A DNA stretch of 64,000 nt. It comes from Pseudomonadota bacterium. GTDB taxonomy: Bacteria; Pseudomonadota; Alphaproteobacteria; Rhizobiales; Hyphomicrobiaceae. The position numbers and the translations under genes are program-made. Below are positions 26,279 through 34,752 of the stretch, in pieces. The DNA is taken from NCBI GenBank assembly GCA_018242215.1, contig JAFECG010000027.1:200001-264000 (forward strand), given 5' to 3'. The notes under the pieces are model-generated. The model saw nothing but the letters and a program-made list of their open reading frames with translations, did not search any database and was not told where the DNA came from. The number at the start of each line of letters is the position of its first letter. Position 1 is the stretch's first letter.

Positions 26279-27727
26279 ATGATCACGACCGTATCCGCGT
26301 TGAGTGCCTTCGAACTTGCTCGAATCCAATTCGGATTCACCGTCTCCTTTCATATCATCTTTCCCGCAATCACAATCGGGCTCGGCACCTATCTTGTCGT
26401 GCTCGAAGGTCTCTGGCTTGCGACCAAGAAGGTCGTCTATCGCGATCTCTATCACTTCTGGTCGAAGGCCTTCGCAATCAATTTCGGAATGGGCGTCGTC
26501 TCCGGCGTCGTGATGGCCTACCAGTTCGGCACCAACTGGAGCCATTTCACGGCGTTCGCCGGAGGCGTCACCGGCCCGCTTCTCACCTATGAAGTGCTGA
26601 CGGCATTTTTCCTCGAAGCCGGCTTTCTTGGCGTGATGCTGTTCGGCTGGAACAAGGTCGGACCGGGCCTCCACTTCTTCGCGACGATCATGGTGTCGCT
26701 TGGAACGCTCGTCTCCGCCAATTGGATTCTGGCATCGAACAGTTGGATGCAAACGCCTGCGGGATTCCAGGTGATCGACGGTCGCGTCGTTCCCGTTGAC
26801 TGGCTCGCGGTCATTCTCAATCCGTCATTCCCGTATCGCCTGGCCCATATGGTCATCGCGTCTCAGCTTGCCGTGGGTCTGTTCGTCGGCGCATCGGCGG
26901 CTTGGCACCTTCTGAGGGGCCGGTCGACGCCCGCCATCCGCACGATGTTTTCGATGGCCATGTGGCTGATCGCCGTTCTCGCGCCGATCCAGATTCTCGC
27001 AGGCGACCAGCACGGCCTCAATACGCTCAAGTACCAGCCAGCGAAGATCGCAGCCATCGAAGGCCACTGGCAGAACACGCCGGGCGAAAGCGTTCCGCTC
27101 ATCCTGTTCGGATGGCCCGACATGGCCGCTGAAACGACTCGCTTCGCCGTCGAAGTCCCCTACCTTGGCAGCCTCATCCTGACGCATGAACTCAATGGGC
27201 ATATCCCCGGCCTCAAGGAATTCCCCCCTGGAGATCGTCCCAACTCCACGATCATCTTCTGGACGTTCCGTCTCATGGTGGGCCTCGGTCTTCTGATGCT
27301 CGCTCTCGGGCTCTGGAGCCTTTGGCTGCGCTGGAAGCACGACCTCTTCTCTTCGCAGCTCTTTCTGCGCGCCGCATTGCTGATGGGGCCGACGGGTCTG
27401 CTCGCCATCCTGGCAGGCTGGTTGACGACGGAGATCGGGCGTCAGCCGTGGGTCGTCTACGGCGTCATGCGAACGGCCGACGCGGTGTCGAATCATTCGG
27501 TTCTCGCGCTCTCAACCACTCTCGCGGCATTCGTGATCGTTTACTTCGCGGTCTTCGGCACCGGCATTGTCTACATCCTGAAAGTCGTCGCCCAAGGTCC
27601 CGATGAAGGTGGCGGCGGTCACCAGCCCGACGCCGACGTCGACCCGCACCTGCGACCCGCCCGTCCCTTGTCGGCTGTCGAGGAAAAAATCGACGCGTCC
27701 GCATTCCCGGCCCCGCAAGGAGAGTAA
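26279..27727 (+). CDS. cydA: Cytochrome bd-type quinol oxidase subunit I, cyanide-insensitive (CioA) type
   Basis: A 482-residue, nine-helix haem protein that oxidises ubiquinol and reduces oxygen at the cytoplasmic membrane. Conserved features: H25 in the first helix (F-T-V-S-F-H), the second axial-His region L-A-H-M-V-I-A-S, the quinol-loop start G-D-Q-H-G-L-N-T-L-K-Y-Q-P-A-K-I-A-A-I-E, and T-E-I-G-R-Q-P-W near residue 385. The short quinol loop and the QPAKIAAIEGHW sequence are of the CIO type rather than E. coli bd-I. It heads a tight operon with cydB four bases downstream. Confidence 0.95.
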   Translation: MITTVSALSAFELARIQFGFTVSFHIIFPAITIGLGTYLVVLEGLWLATKKVVYRDLYHFWSKAFAINFGMGVVSGVVMAYQFGTNWSHFTAFAGGVTGPLLTYEVLTAFFLEAGFLGVMLFGWNKVGPGLHFFATIMVSLGTLVSANWILASNSWMQTPAGFQVIDGRVVPVDWLAVILNPSFPYRLAHMVIASQLAVGLFVGASAAWHLLRGRSTPAIRTMFSMAMWLIAVLAPIQILAGDQHGLNTLKYQPAKIAAIEGHWQNTPGESVPLILFGWPDMAAETTRFAVEVPYLGSLILTHELNGHIPGLKEFPPGDRPNSTIIFWTFRLMVGLGLLMLALGLWSLWLRWKHDLFSSQLFLRAALLMGPTGLLAILAGWLTTEIGRQPWVVYGVMRTADAVSNHSVLALSTTLAAFVIVYFAVFGTGIVYILKVVAQGPDEGGGGHQPDADVDPHLRPARPLSAVEEKIDASAFPAPQGE

Positions 27728-27731
27728 AGCC

Positions 27732-28748
27732 ATGGATATCGGTATCGATCTTCCGCTCCTTTGGGCTGCAATCATCGGCTTTGGCCTGATGATGTATGTC
27801 ATCATGGATGGCTTCGATCTCGGGATCGGAATCCTTTTCCCCTTCGTCCCCGACGAGAGCGATCGCGATACGATGGTCAATACGGTCGCGCCGGTATGGG
27901 ACGGAAACGAAACGTGGCTCGTGCTCGGCGGCGCGGGCCTTCTCGCAGCGTTCCCGCTCGCCTATTCCGTCATCCTCTCGGCCGTCTACCTGCCGATCAT
28001 CGCGATGCTTCTGGGCTTGATTCTCCGCGGCGTCGCCTTCGAATTCCGCTTCAAGGCCGACGCCGCCCACAAACAGATCTGGGACAAGACATTCATCGGC
28101 GGATCTTATGTCGCAACGTTCTCGCAAGGCGTTGTCCTTGGAGCTTTCATCAACGGCTTTGAGGTCGCCGACCGTGCCTACGCCGGGGGCGCGCTCGACT
28201 GGCTGACACCCTTCAGCATCTTTTCCGGGTTCGGACTGATCATCGCCTATGCGCTGCTCGGGGCGACGTGGCTCAATCTGAAAACCGAGGGCTCCTTGCA
28301 GCAGCGCATGCGCGAACTGACGAAACCGGTTGCCATCGCACTCCTCGCAACCATCGCCATCGTCAGCCTCTGGACTCCGCTCACGCATCCCGACATCGCA
28401 TCGCGATGGTTCTCGTTCCCGAACATCGTGTTCTTCTCGCCGGTGCCGATACTCGTCGTCGCGGCGACACTCGCGATCCTCTGGACCACGAGCCGCCGCG
28501 ACACGCATGCGGCGCCATTCATATTGGCTCTGATCCTCATTTTTCTGGGCTATAGCGGGCTCGGAATCAGCCTCTGGCCGAATATCCTGCCGCCGTCGAT
28601 CTCGATCTGGGACGCCGCGGCGCCACCGCAGAGCCTGGGCTTCACGCTCGTCGGCGCGCTCTTTACGATTCCTTTCGTCCTCGTCTACACGGCATGGGCG
28701 TACCACGTGTTCCGCGGCAAGGTGAAAGCCGGCGAGGGCTATCACTGA
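27732..28748 (+). CDS. cydB: Cytochrome bd-type quinol oxidase subunit II
   Basis: A 338-residue, eight-helix partner of subunit I. The N-terminal L-P-L-L-W-A-A-I-I-G-F-G-L-M-M-Y-V-x-M-D-G-F-D-L-G-I-G signature and the V-W-D-G-N-E-T-W-L-V motif are diagnostic of CydB/CioB. It begins four bases after cydA and its stop overlaps the start of the downstream DUF2474 gene (TGATG), indicating translational coupling of all three. Confidence 0.96.
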   Translation: MDIGIDLPLLWAAIIGFGLMMYVIMDGFDLGIGILFPFVPDESDRDTMVNTVAPVWDGNETWLVLGGAGLLAAFPLAYSVILSAVYLPIIAMLLGLILRGVAFEFRFKADAAHKQIWDKTFIGGSYVATFSQGVVLGAFINGFEVADRAYAGGALDWLTPFSIFSGFGLIIAYALLGATWLNLKTEGSLQQRMRELTKPVAIALLATIAIVSLWTPLTHPDIASRWFSFPNIVFFSPVPILVVAATLAILWTTSRRDTHAAPFILALILIFLGYSGLGISLWPNILPPSISIWDAAAPPQSLGFTLVGALFTIPFVLVYTAWAYHVFRGKVKAGEGYH

Positions 28749-28894
28749 TGCCGCGCAACCTGGAAACGGAGCACCCATCGTGGCGGCGCCGCATCGGATG
28801 GCTGCTATTGATCTGGCTGGCGAGCGTCGTGGCGCTGGCTGTGGTCGCGGGCGCTATTCGCGTCATCATGACGGCAGCGGGATTGACGGTCTGA
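28748..28894 (+). CDS. DUF2474 small membrane subunit of the bd oxidase
   Basis: A 48-residue protein. The ATG overlaps the cydB stop by one base. It has a basic/aromatic N-terminus (HPSWRRRIGWLLLIWLAS) and a single transmembrane helix with the pattern W-L-L-L-I-W-x-x-S-V-x-A-L-A-x-V-A-x-x-I-R, characteristic of DUF2474. These short proteins follow CIO-type cydAB genes, in the same place where CydX follows E. coli cydAB, and probably act as an accessory oxidase subunit. That role is inferred from position. Confidence 0.8.
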   Translation: MPRNLETEHPSWRRRIGWLLLIWLASVVALAVVAGAIRVIMTAAGLTV

Positions 28895-28933
28895 GCGTCG
28901 AAGCCGGCAGATGATCCTGCCCGGATTTGAATC

Positions 28934-29479
28934 TTAGCCGAGCTGCGGCTCTGTCCGCGGCCGCGCCAGATGCGCGAACTCGCTGGTCACGCGCTCATAA
29001 ACTTCGCGCTTGAACGGCACGACGAGCTTCGCGACAGATTCAATCGGCGCCCAGCGCCATGTATCGAATTCGGCTTTCGTACCCGGCTTCGGCGAAATGT
29101 CGATGTCGCGATCCTCGCCGAGAAAGCGCATCGCGAACCACTTCTGCCGCTGACCCCGATAACGCCCCTTCAGTGCAACCCCGAGCAGATTCTGGGGCAG
29201 CTCATAGGTCAGCCACTCCGAATGCTCGGCCAGCACATCGACATGAATAACGCCGGTTTCCTCGCGCAACTCCCGAAGGGCCGCCATGCGAGGTGCTTCG
29301 AACTTCTCGATTCCGCCCTGAGGCATTTGCCAGATATGGGCCTGGTGATCGCCCGCCCATTTCGGCCGCCGGCGCCCGACCCAGACCAAGCCCTCGCGAT
29401 TGAGCAGCATGATGCCGACACATGTCCGAAACGGGAGCGCCTCGCGCGACAAGCCCGATGGATCTGGCAGCAGAGTCAT
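28934..29479 (-). CDS. rppH: RNA pyrophosphohydrolase (Nudix), copy 1
   Basis: A 181-residue Nudix hydrolase that removes pyrophosphate from mRNA 5' ends, starting RNase E-dependent decay, and may also hydrolyse diadenosine polyphosphates. It begins LPFRTCVGIMLLNREGLVWVGRR, and the Nudix box G-G-I-E-K-F-E-A-P-x-x-A-A-L-R-E-L-x-E-E-T-G is intact, preceded by W-Q-M-P-Q-G-G. A K-W-F-A-M-R-F-L-G segment follows, as in RppH. The start at 29479 (MTLLPDPSG) is one of two nearby ATGs. A second, clearly homologous gene lies 168 bases upstream on the same strand. Confidence 0.92.
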   Translation of the reverse strand: MTLLPDPSGLSREALPFRTCVGIMLLNREGLVWVGRRRPKWAGDHQAHIWQMPQGGIEKFEAPRMAALRELREETGVIHVDVLAEHSEWLTYELPQNLLGVALKGRYRGQRQKWFAMRFLGEDRDIDISPKPGTKAEFDTWRWAPIESVAKLVVPFKREVYERVTSEFAHLARPRTEPQLG

Positions 29480-29557
29480 TCCTGAGAGCACCGTTACGAC
29501 CTTCCCCGAAGGCCGCCCTTTCGATTCGTTCTATTCCGACAGAATTTCATAGCAATG

Positions 29558-29579
29558 ATATGACATTAGACTGTCATAT
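29558..29579. promoter_or_regulatory. 16-base dyad between the two rppH copies
   Basis: ATATGACA (29558-29565) and TGTCATAT (29572-29579) form perfect 8-bp arms around TTAGAC. It lies 79 bases upstream of the first rppH start, in an AT-rich patch unlike the surroundings. It could be an operator or part of a promoter; no T-run makes it a terminator. Confidence 0.4.
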
Positions 29580-29647
29580 ATTTAGGCATCACGATGACAA
29601 GCAGTATTTTTAGGCAATGCCGGCCGAAAAGCAGCAGCTTCGCAGCA

Positions 29648-30181
29648 CTATCCACCGATAGGCCGGGCGAGTAAGGCGAATTCAGCGAGCACGTGCCTGT
29701 AGACATCTCTCTTGAACGGCACGATGAGATCGAGCAGCTGGCCGGCGGGGGCCCAACGCCATTCAACGAACTCCGGTTCCAGCCCTGCCGGTGGGGTGAT
29801 GTTGATCTCGCTATCTAAGCCGGTGAAGCGATACGCGAACCATTTCTGCCGTTGTCCGCGGTAACGTCCGCCCCAGGCGACGCCGATCAATTCGGTCGGG
29901 AGATCATAGGTGACCCAGCGCGACAGCTCGGCAATCTGATCGACGGACACGATCGCCGTTTCTTCGAAGAGTTCGCGCCGCGCGGCGGCTGCCGGCTCTT
30001 CGCCGGAATCGACACCACCCTGGGGCATCTGCCACCAGCTGCCGCGCCCCTCCGCGTCGTCGGGGCTGTCTGCGCGCCGGCCGATCCACACGAGCCCCTC
30101 GGCATTGATCACCATCTCACCGACGCACGGGCGGTAGGGCAACGCTTCGGCATTTCGTGTCGGTTTCGATGAACTGGTCAT
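29648..30181 (-). CDS. RNA pyrophosphohydrolase (Nudix), copy 2
   Basis: A 177-residue paralogue of the neighbouring RppH. The same layout: [30 protein letters not shown], and a complete Nudix box (G-G-V-D-S-G-E-E-P[13 protein letters not shown]), followed by K-W-F-A-Y-R-F-T-G. The start [10 protein letters not shown] is preferred; the frame continues upstream to 30220. Both copies keep all catalytic Glu residues, so both should be active. Which copy is the ancestral RppH cannot be decided by eye. Confidence 0.9.
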   Translation of the reverse strand: MTSSSKPTRNAEALPYRPCVGEMVINAEGLVWIGRRADSPDDAEGRGSWWQMPQGGVDSGEEPAAAARRELFEETAIVSVDQIAELSRWVTYDLPTELIGVAWGGRYRGQRQKWFAYRFTGLDSEINITPPAGLEPEFVEWRWAPAGQLLDLIVPFKRDVYRHVLAEFALLARPIGG

Positions 30182-30220
30182 TCGTGAATCCGGATTCTTG
30201 CTTTCGGTGCTCAATAACAT

Positions 30221-30246
30221 GAAGGGCGCCGTCTCGGGCGCCCTTC
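30221..30246 (-). terminator. Hairpin after ctpA
   Basis: GAAGGGCGCC (30221-30230) pairs perfectly with GGCGCCCTTC (30237-30246). It lies 29 bases downstream of the ctpA stop on the minus strand. The following ATGTTATT is only weakly T-rich, so it could be a weak terminator or an RNA-stabilising hairpin. Confidence 0.55.
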
Positions 30247-30274
30247 AGATCAGTCGAAAGTTTGAGGTTCTGCC

Positions 30275-31726
30275 CTAGTTCGGCGTCACCTTCTTGTCGT
30301 CGTCCGAAGAGGGTGCCGCATCAGGCGCTTTCTTGTCGTCGCCGCCCGACGGCTTCGCCGCTGGGGTATCGGGCTGCGGTGTCGGAGTTGCGCTCGATGT
30401 CTCCGGTCCCTTCGCCTTGCCGTCCAAGAAGCTGATCGCGTACTGCAGCTGCGTATCCTTGTCGGCATCCTTGTTGACGTATGACGGCGAGCCCGACGGT
30501 TCACCAAGGTCGTCGTCCTTTGTCTGGTCGGACCCATCCGGGTTCTTGAGATGGCCCCGAAGGCTTGCTTCGCCACGTGGCTTCTCCGCTGCGATCTTCT
30601 CCTTGAGGTCGTCCGGCACGGCTTCGGCAATATTGATGTCCGGATCGATGCCCTTGGCCTGGATCGACCGGTTCGACGGCGTGTAATAGCGCGCCGTTGT
30701 CAGGCGGATCGCTCCATTGGCACCGAGCGGGATGATCGTCTGCACGGAACCCTTGCCGAACGAACGCGTGCCGATGACCGTCGCACGCTTGTGATCCTGC
30801 AGAGCGCCGGCAACGATTTCAGACGCCGAGGCCGACCCGCCGTTGATGAGGACGACCATCTTCTTGCCGTCCGCGATGTCGCCGGGCCGGGCATTCGCGC
30901 GCTGCGTCTCCTCGTTATTGCGTCCCTTCGTCAGAACGATCGCGCCCTGCTCCAGGAAATCGTCGGAGACGGCGATTGCCTGATCGAGAAGACCGCCCGG
31001 ATTGTTGCGCAGGTCGATGATGTAGCCCTTGATATTCGGGCCGATCTGCTTGTCGAGGCTGTCGACGGCCTTCACGAGATTCGCATGCGTCTGCTCGTTG
31101 AAGGTCGAAATCTTGATGTAACCGACATCGCCTTCGACGTGCGATTTGACCGGATTGATCCGAATCACGTCGCGCACGACCTTGACGTCGAACGGTTCGT
31201 CGCGGCCCTTGCGAACGATGGTGAGCGTGATCGGCGTGTTGACCGGACCACGCATCTTTTCGACGGCCTGTTCGAGCGTCAGGCCGGAGATCGCTTCGTT
31301 GTCGAGATGCGTGATGAGGTCGTTCGCCATCAGGCCGGCCTTGGCGGCCGGCGTATCGTCGATCGGCGAGACGACTTTGATAACGCCGTTCTCCATCGTC
31401 ACTTCGATGCCGAGACCGCCGAACTCACCGCGCGTCTGGACCTGCATGTCACGGAAATTTTTCGGGCTCATATAAGACGAGTGCGGATCGAGCGACGACA
31501 GCATGCCGTTGATCGCCGCTTCGATGAGCTGGGTATCGTCCGGCTTGTCGACGTAGTCGGAACGAACACGCTCAAGCACGTCTCCGAAGAGATCGAGTTG
31601 CTTATAGAGTTCGGAATTCTGAGATGAGGTAGCCGAGTATGTTTGAGTGACATTAAGGAGCGTCGTCGCCCCGGCCAAACCCGTCATCAGCAGGAATGTC
31701 CAGAATGCATAGTCTGTCTTGCGCAT
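30275..31726 (-). CDS. ctpA: Carboxyl-terminal processing protease CtpA (S41 family)
   Basis: A 483-residue periplasmic serine protease. N-terminal signal/anchor (about 5-27), then the S41 N-terminal domain (F-G-D-V-L-E-R-V-R-S-D-Y-V), a PDZ domain (about 85-165, G-L-G-I-E-V and P-A-x-x-A-G-L-x-x-x-D-x-I), and the protease domain with the Ser in GGSASASEI and the catalytic Lys in RSFGKGSVQ. The last 100 residues are a Pro/Ala/Asp/Lys-rich disordered tail. The start ATG overlaps the envC stop by one base (TAATG), so the two are translationally coupled. Both act on wall remodelling, and CtpA homologues control murein hydrolase levels. Confidence 0.95.
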   Translation of the reverse strand: MRKTDYAFWTFLLMTGLAGATTLLNVTQTYSATSSQNSELYKQLDLFGDVLERVRSDYVDKPDDTQLIEAAINGMLSSLDPHSSYMSPKNFRDMQVQTRGEFGGLGIEVTMENGVIKVVSPIDDTPAAKAGLMANDLITHLDNEAISGLTLEQAVEKMRGPVNTPITLTIVRKGRDEPFDVKVVRDVIRINPVKSHVEGDVGYIKISTFNEQTHANLVKAVDSLDKQIGPNIKGYIIDLRNNPGGLLDQAIAVSDDFLEQGAIVLTKGRNNEETQRANARPGDIADGKKMVVLINGGSASASEIVAGALQDHKRATVIGTRSFGKGSVQTIIPLGANGAIRLTTARYYTPSNRSIQAKGIDPDINIAEAVPDDLKEKIAAEKPRGEASLRGHLKNPDGSDQTKDDDLGEPSGSPSYVNKDADKDTQLQYAISFLDGKAKGPETSSATPTPQPDTPAAKPSGGDDKKAPDAAPSSDDDKKVTPN

Positions 31727-33321
31727 TAGCCTTGTACCTTCTGCTGACCTGATGCCCACCAGGGATCGGGATCGATAGGACGTCCATCTTTACGAAGTTC
31801 AACATATAAAACGGGTCCGCTTACTGGTGTCGCGGACGTCGAATTCTTTTGGCCACCACTCATTGTACCGACGGGCTCCGCGGTCAGTACGAACTGTCCC
31901 GGCTGGACATCGATCTGTGACAAGCCCGCGAGCAGAACATGATAGCCGTCGCCGGCATTAATGATCAAGAGTTGCCCGTAGCTGCGGAACTCCCCTGCGT
32001 AAACAACCCAGCCATCACAAGGTGACGTGACCTGGGCAGAAAAGCGCGTTTCGATGACCATGCCCTTGGATTGTCCACCGAATTGCGTCCGTTCACCGAA
32101 GCCGAGCGCGCGTCGACCCTGAGCCGGTAACGGCAGTTTGCCGCGTGCATCGGAAAACGGAATGGCAGGCTCGATGCGGCCGGGATTGGCCCCGAGCAGC
32201 GGAGAGCTGCCTGGCGCAAGTTCGACCATGGCAACCTTCTGGCCGTTTGCGGTTGTCGGCGCGAGGGCCGGCGCAGCCGCCATGTTCGCTGCCGTGACAC
32301 TGGTCGTCGCCGGCGCGGCGCTTGGCGGCGGTGCTGCCTTGCCTTGCGATGAAGCGATTTGCACAGGAGGTGATGCCTGCGCCGGTTTGGCACCGCTGCC
32401 GGCACCCGTATTTTCCGGCGGGGGCGGTGTGATGATCTGCGGACCGGAGGGGCTGGAGGCCGCCGAAGCGGATTGTACGTTGCCACGCCCCTTCAGTTCC
32501 TCTTCGTAGCTGCCGAGGGTCGTCTTCTCCTTCACCGCGACGTCGAGCTTATTGATCAGATCCGAAAGGTTCGTCACGCTTTTCGAAATGTCGGCAGTCG
32601 TGGTGCGAACGGATGAAAGCTGCGATTGCCGATCAGCGAGCGTTAGTTTCTTGGCTTCCATCAAGCTCGCGAGACGTGTGCGCGCTTCGTTGAGGCGATC
32701 GGTTTCGGCTTGCAACCTCGCGCCTTCGGTTCGGATGTTGCCCATGACGCGCTGAAGATCGGCAAGCTGCGTGCCAAGGCTCAGCGCCTGATCCCTGAGA
32801 CCCGGAAAAGCCGACGACAGCAACATGGCGCTGCGAACCATCTTGAGCGCATCTTCGCGCCGCGTCACGAGAACCGGCGGCGGATTGCGCCCCATCCGTT
32901 GCAGAGCGCTTAGCAGTGCTGCGATTTCGCCATGGCGCTGCGCCAGCGAGCCGCGAACGATCCGTTCCTGCTCCTCGAGTTCCGATAAGCGTCCCTCGAT
33001 CGCAGTCATCTGTCCTTCGCTGCGTTGGATGAGGGCTGCGGTTTCGATCAGGCGACTGTTAAGTCGCTGGCGCTCGGCATCGAGTTCAGCCACGTCCGAC
33101 TGGATCGTTAGCTCCTTGGCCGCGTTAACATCAAGCTCGTGCTTTTTTTCTTCGAGCATCCGCTTTGCCGTTTCCGGATCGGTCGGCAGCGGGTCCTCGG
33201 CAAAGAGAGGGGACGACAGCAGCACGAAGGACAATGCCAAAATCCCGGCGAAACGGACGCGACCGAGGGCATCGCCGGTGCGAAGCTGTGCAGGAGATGA
33301 CGCCGGTGGGTTCTTTGACAC
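31726..33321 (-). CDS. EnvC-like murein hydrolase activator
   Basis: A 531-residue exported protein. Signal peptide (about 25-42, ending LFAED), a long coiled coil (about 50-275), an Ala/Pro-rich linker (about 290-390) and a C-terminal LytM/M23 domain (about 415-525). In that domain the metal ligands of active M23 enzymes are not visible: where H-x-x-x-D and H-x-H are expected it reads V-I-E-T-R-F and V-L-Y-V-E-L-R. A degenerate LytM domain plus coiled coil is the EnvC pattern, which activates cell-division amidases instead of cutting itself. It is coupled to ctpA downstream, an order common in alphaproteobacteria. Confidence 0.9.
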   Translation of the reverse strand: MSKNPPASSPAQLRTGDALGRVRFAGILALSFVLLSSPLFAEDPLPTDPETAKRMLEEKKHELDVNAAKELTIQSDVAELDAERQRLNSRLIETAALIQRSEGQMTAIEGRLSELEEQERIVRGSLAQRHGEIAALLSALQRMGRNPPPVLVTRREDALKMVRSAMLLSSAFPGLRDQALSLGTQLADLQRVMGNIRTEGARLQAETDRLNEARTRLASLMEAKKLTLADRQSQLSSVRTTTADISKSVTNLSDLINKLDVAVKEKTTLGSYEEELKGRGNVQSASAASSPSGPQIITPPPPENTGAGSGAKPAQASPPVQIASSQGKAAPPPSAAPATTSVTAANMAAAPALAPTTANGQKVAMVELAPGSSPLLGANPGRIEPAIPFSDARGKLPLPAQGRRALGFGERTQFGGQSKGMVIETRFSAQVTSPCDGWVVYAGEFRSYGQLLIINAGDGYHVLLAGLSQIDVQPGQFVLTAEPVGTMSGGQKNSTSATPVSGPVLYVELRKDGRPIDPDPWWASGQQKVQG

Positions 33322-33573
33322 AGGGCCTCAGATCGAAGGGCGCAGGGCACCGGAAACAACGGATCTGGCCCGTGTCGAAACCGGATGTGCGAATGATGCC
33401 GCGGAAAAATTAAGGGATTTGCAGCGGAGAGCAAATTTCAAATGCGTAATGCTTTGCCGACGGATGGTCTTGGAATCCGGATCCTGTGGCAATCGCGCCT
33501 TCGGCACATGGAGATTGCCCGCCCCCCTTGGAAGGCTTAAGCAACCCCTTGAATTCCGCCGTAGGAACCCGTG

Positions 33574-33762
33574 ATGCAAACGTTTCTCTATCATGCCACG
33601 ACCGTTGCCGTATTCGCCGTCCTGATCGTCTTGCTTCTGGGTCTGCGCAACATGATGAAAGGCACCAACCCGAGCTTGAGCCAGAAGTTGATGCGGTTGC
33701 GCGTCGGACTCCAATTCCTGGCAATCCTCATTATTCTTGCGTACGTCTTTGTGACCCACTAA
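33574..33762 (+). CDS. HIG1-domain twin-transmembrane protein
   Basis: A 62-residue membrane protein (an in-frame GTG lies one codon upstream). Two hydrophobic helices (about 6-25 and 43-60) flank a basic loop with L-R-N-M-M-K-G-x-N-P-x-x-S-Q-K-L-M-R-x-R-V-x-L-Q, the HIG1 signature. Bacterial and mitochondrial members associate with cytochrome c oxidase or supercomplexes. Very often, as here, it stands directly before the cob(I)alamin adenosyltransferase gene in alphaproteobacteria. Confidence 0.88.
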   Translation: MQTFLYHATTVAVFAVLIVLLLGLRNMMKGTNPSLSQKLMRLRVGLQFLAILIILAYVFVTH

Positions 33763-33846
33763 TGGCGCGGTAGCCGCGCGGGGACAAATGCGCAGTCTCA
33801 TGCTTTTATGAGCGAATTGAGACAAACAATCCGGTGACGGGACTCG

Positions 33847-34428
33847 ATGGTCGTACTGAACCGCATCTACACGAAAACAGGGGATGCCGGCACGACGGCG
33901 CTTGGCACCGGCGAACGGGTTCCCAAGACGTCTCCCCGGATCGCCGCCTATGGCACGGTCGACGAAACCAATGCCGCCGTCGGGGTCGCCCGCACGCACC
34001 TGGCCGGCCAGGACGTCGAAATGGACGCCATGCTGCTGCGGGTTCAGAATGACTTGTTCGATCTGGGTGCTGATCTCTGCGTTCCCGACAAGGGCGAAAA
34101 GCTTCCCTACGAGCCGCTTCGCATCTCAGATGCCCAGGTTTCCCGGCTTGAAACCGAGATCGACCAGATGAATGCCGAGCTCGAACCGTTGCGGTCCTTC
34201 ATCCTTCCAGGCGGCACTCCCACGGGCGCTGCGCTCCATGTCGCACGCACGGTTTCGCGTCGCGCCGAACGGCTGATGGTCGAGTTGGTGAGCCTGCCGG
34301 GAGAAACCGTCAGTCCTCCTGCACTCAAGTATATCAACAGGCTTTCGGATTTCCTGTTTGTCGCGAGCCGCTTCGTCAACGATCGCGGCAAGGGCGATAT
34401 CCTGTGGGTGCCGGGCAAGAACCGCTGA
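33847..34428 (+). CDS. Cob(I)alamin adenosyltransferase, PduO type
   Basis: A 193-residue enzyme that transfers the adenosyl group of ATP to cob(I)alamin, making coenzyme B12 for mutases and other enzymes. The N-terminal Y-T-K-T-G-D-A-G-T-T ATP site, the K-x-S-P-R-I-x-A-Y-G-T-V-D-E-x-N-A motif (active residues in the S-P-R and D-E-N region), and the C-terminal R-x-x-E-R and Y-I-N-R-L-S-D-x-L-F-x-x-x-R blocks match the PduO/MMAB family. Length is standard. It lies 84 bases after the HIG1 gene. Confidence 0.95.
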   Translation: MVVLNRIYTKTGDAGTTALGTGERVPKTSPRIAAYGTVDETNAAVGVARTHLAGQDVEMDAMLLRVQNDLFDLGADLCVPDKGEKLPYEPLRISDAQVSRLETEIDQMNAELEPLRSFILPGGTPTGAALHVARTVSRRAERLMVELVSLPGETVSPPALKYINRLSDFLFVASRFVNDRGKGDILWVPGKNR

Positions 34429-34752
34429 TCACGGCACTGCGCAACAGCCGCGGAGCGGTCGTTGCCGTCAACTATAGCAATATCCCGATAGACATGAGGC
34501 CGCGCAGGCGAAAGAACTAATCGAAATCAGCACTTTTTGGGCACGCCGCGACGCACGCGCCGATTGACTTGAGCACAACCCACCCGTAGCTTTCGCTCTT
34601 CGCAGTTGCAAAAACTGCGCTCACGCCGGGTCAAGCCGGGCACGGAGCGGGTCGAGGTCGGCCAACAAGGCAATCGCACTGCGAAGAAACCTGCGTTCGT
34701 CCGAAGCGCGGGAAACAACAAACAGGGGAGCGCCAGAGTCTTGGCGGAAGGC
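34429..34752. other. Intergenic region upstream of etfB, no gene seen
   Basis: A 324-base region that carries the etfB promoter. The frame upstream of the etfB start stays open to 34606 but encodes a basic, low-quality sequence and overlaps the dyad at 34601-34619; the real start at 34753 is clear from GGAAGGC and family length. Confidence 0.5.
34601..34619. promoter_or_regulatory. Inverted repeat upstream of etfB
   Basis: CGCAGTT (34601-34607) and AACTGCG (34613-34619) around GCAAA, centred about 143 bases before the etfB start. It is a candidate regulator site for the etfBA-hbd unit. The CTGC...GCAG character is like sites of PHB or fatty-acid regulators, but I cannot assign it. Confidence 0.35.

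Noticed and set aside
27465-28778. Minus-strand open frame of 437 codons opposite cydAB
   Set aside because: Composition dominated by Arg, Asp and Glu, as expected of the reverse complement of hydrophobic helices; cydA and cydB are clear.
30551-31627. Plus-strand open frame of 358 codons opposite ctpA
   Set aside because: Antisense shadow of ctpA; no start signal or domain.
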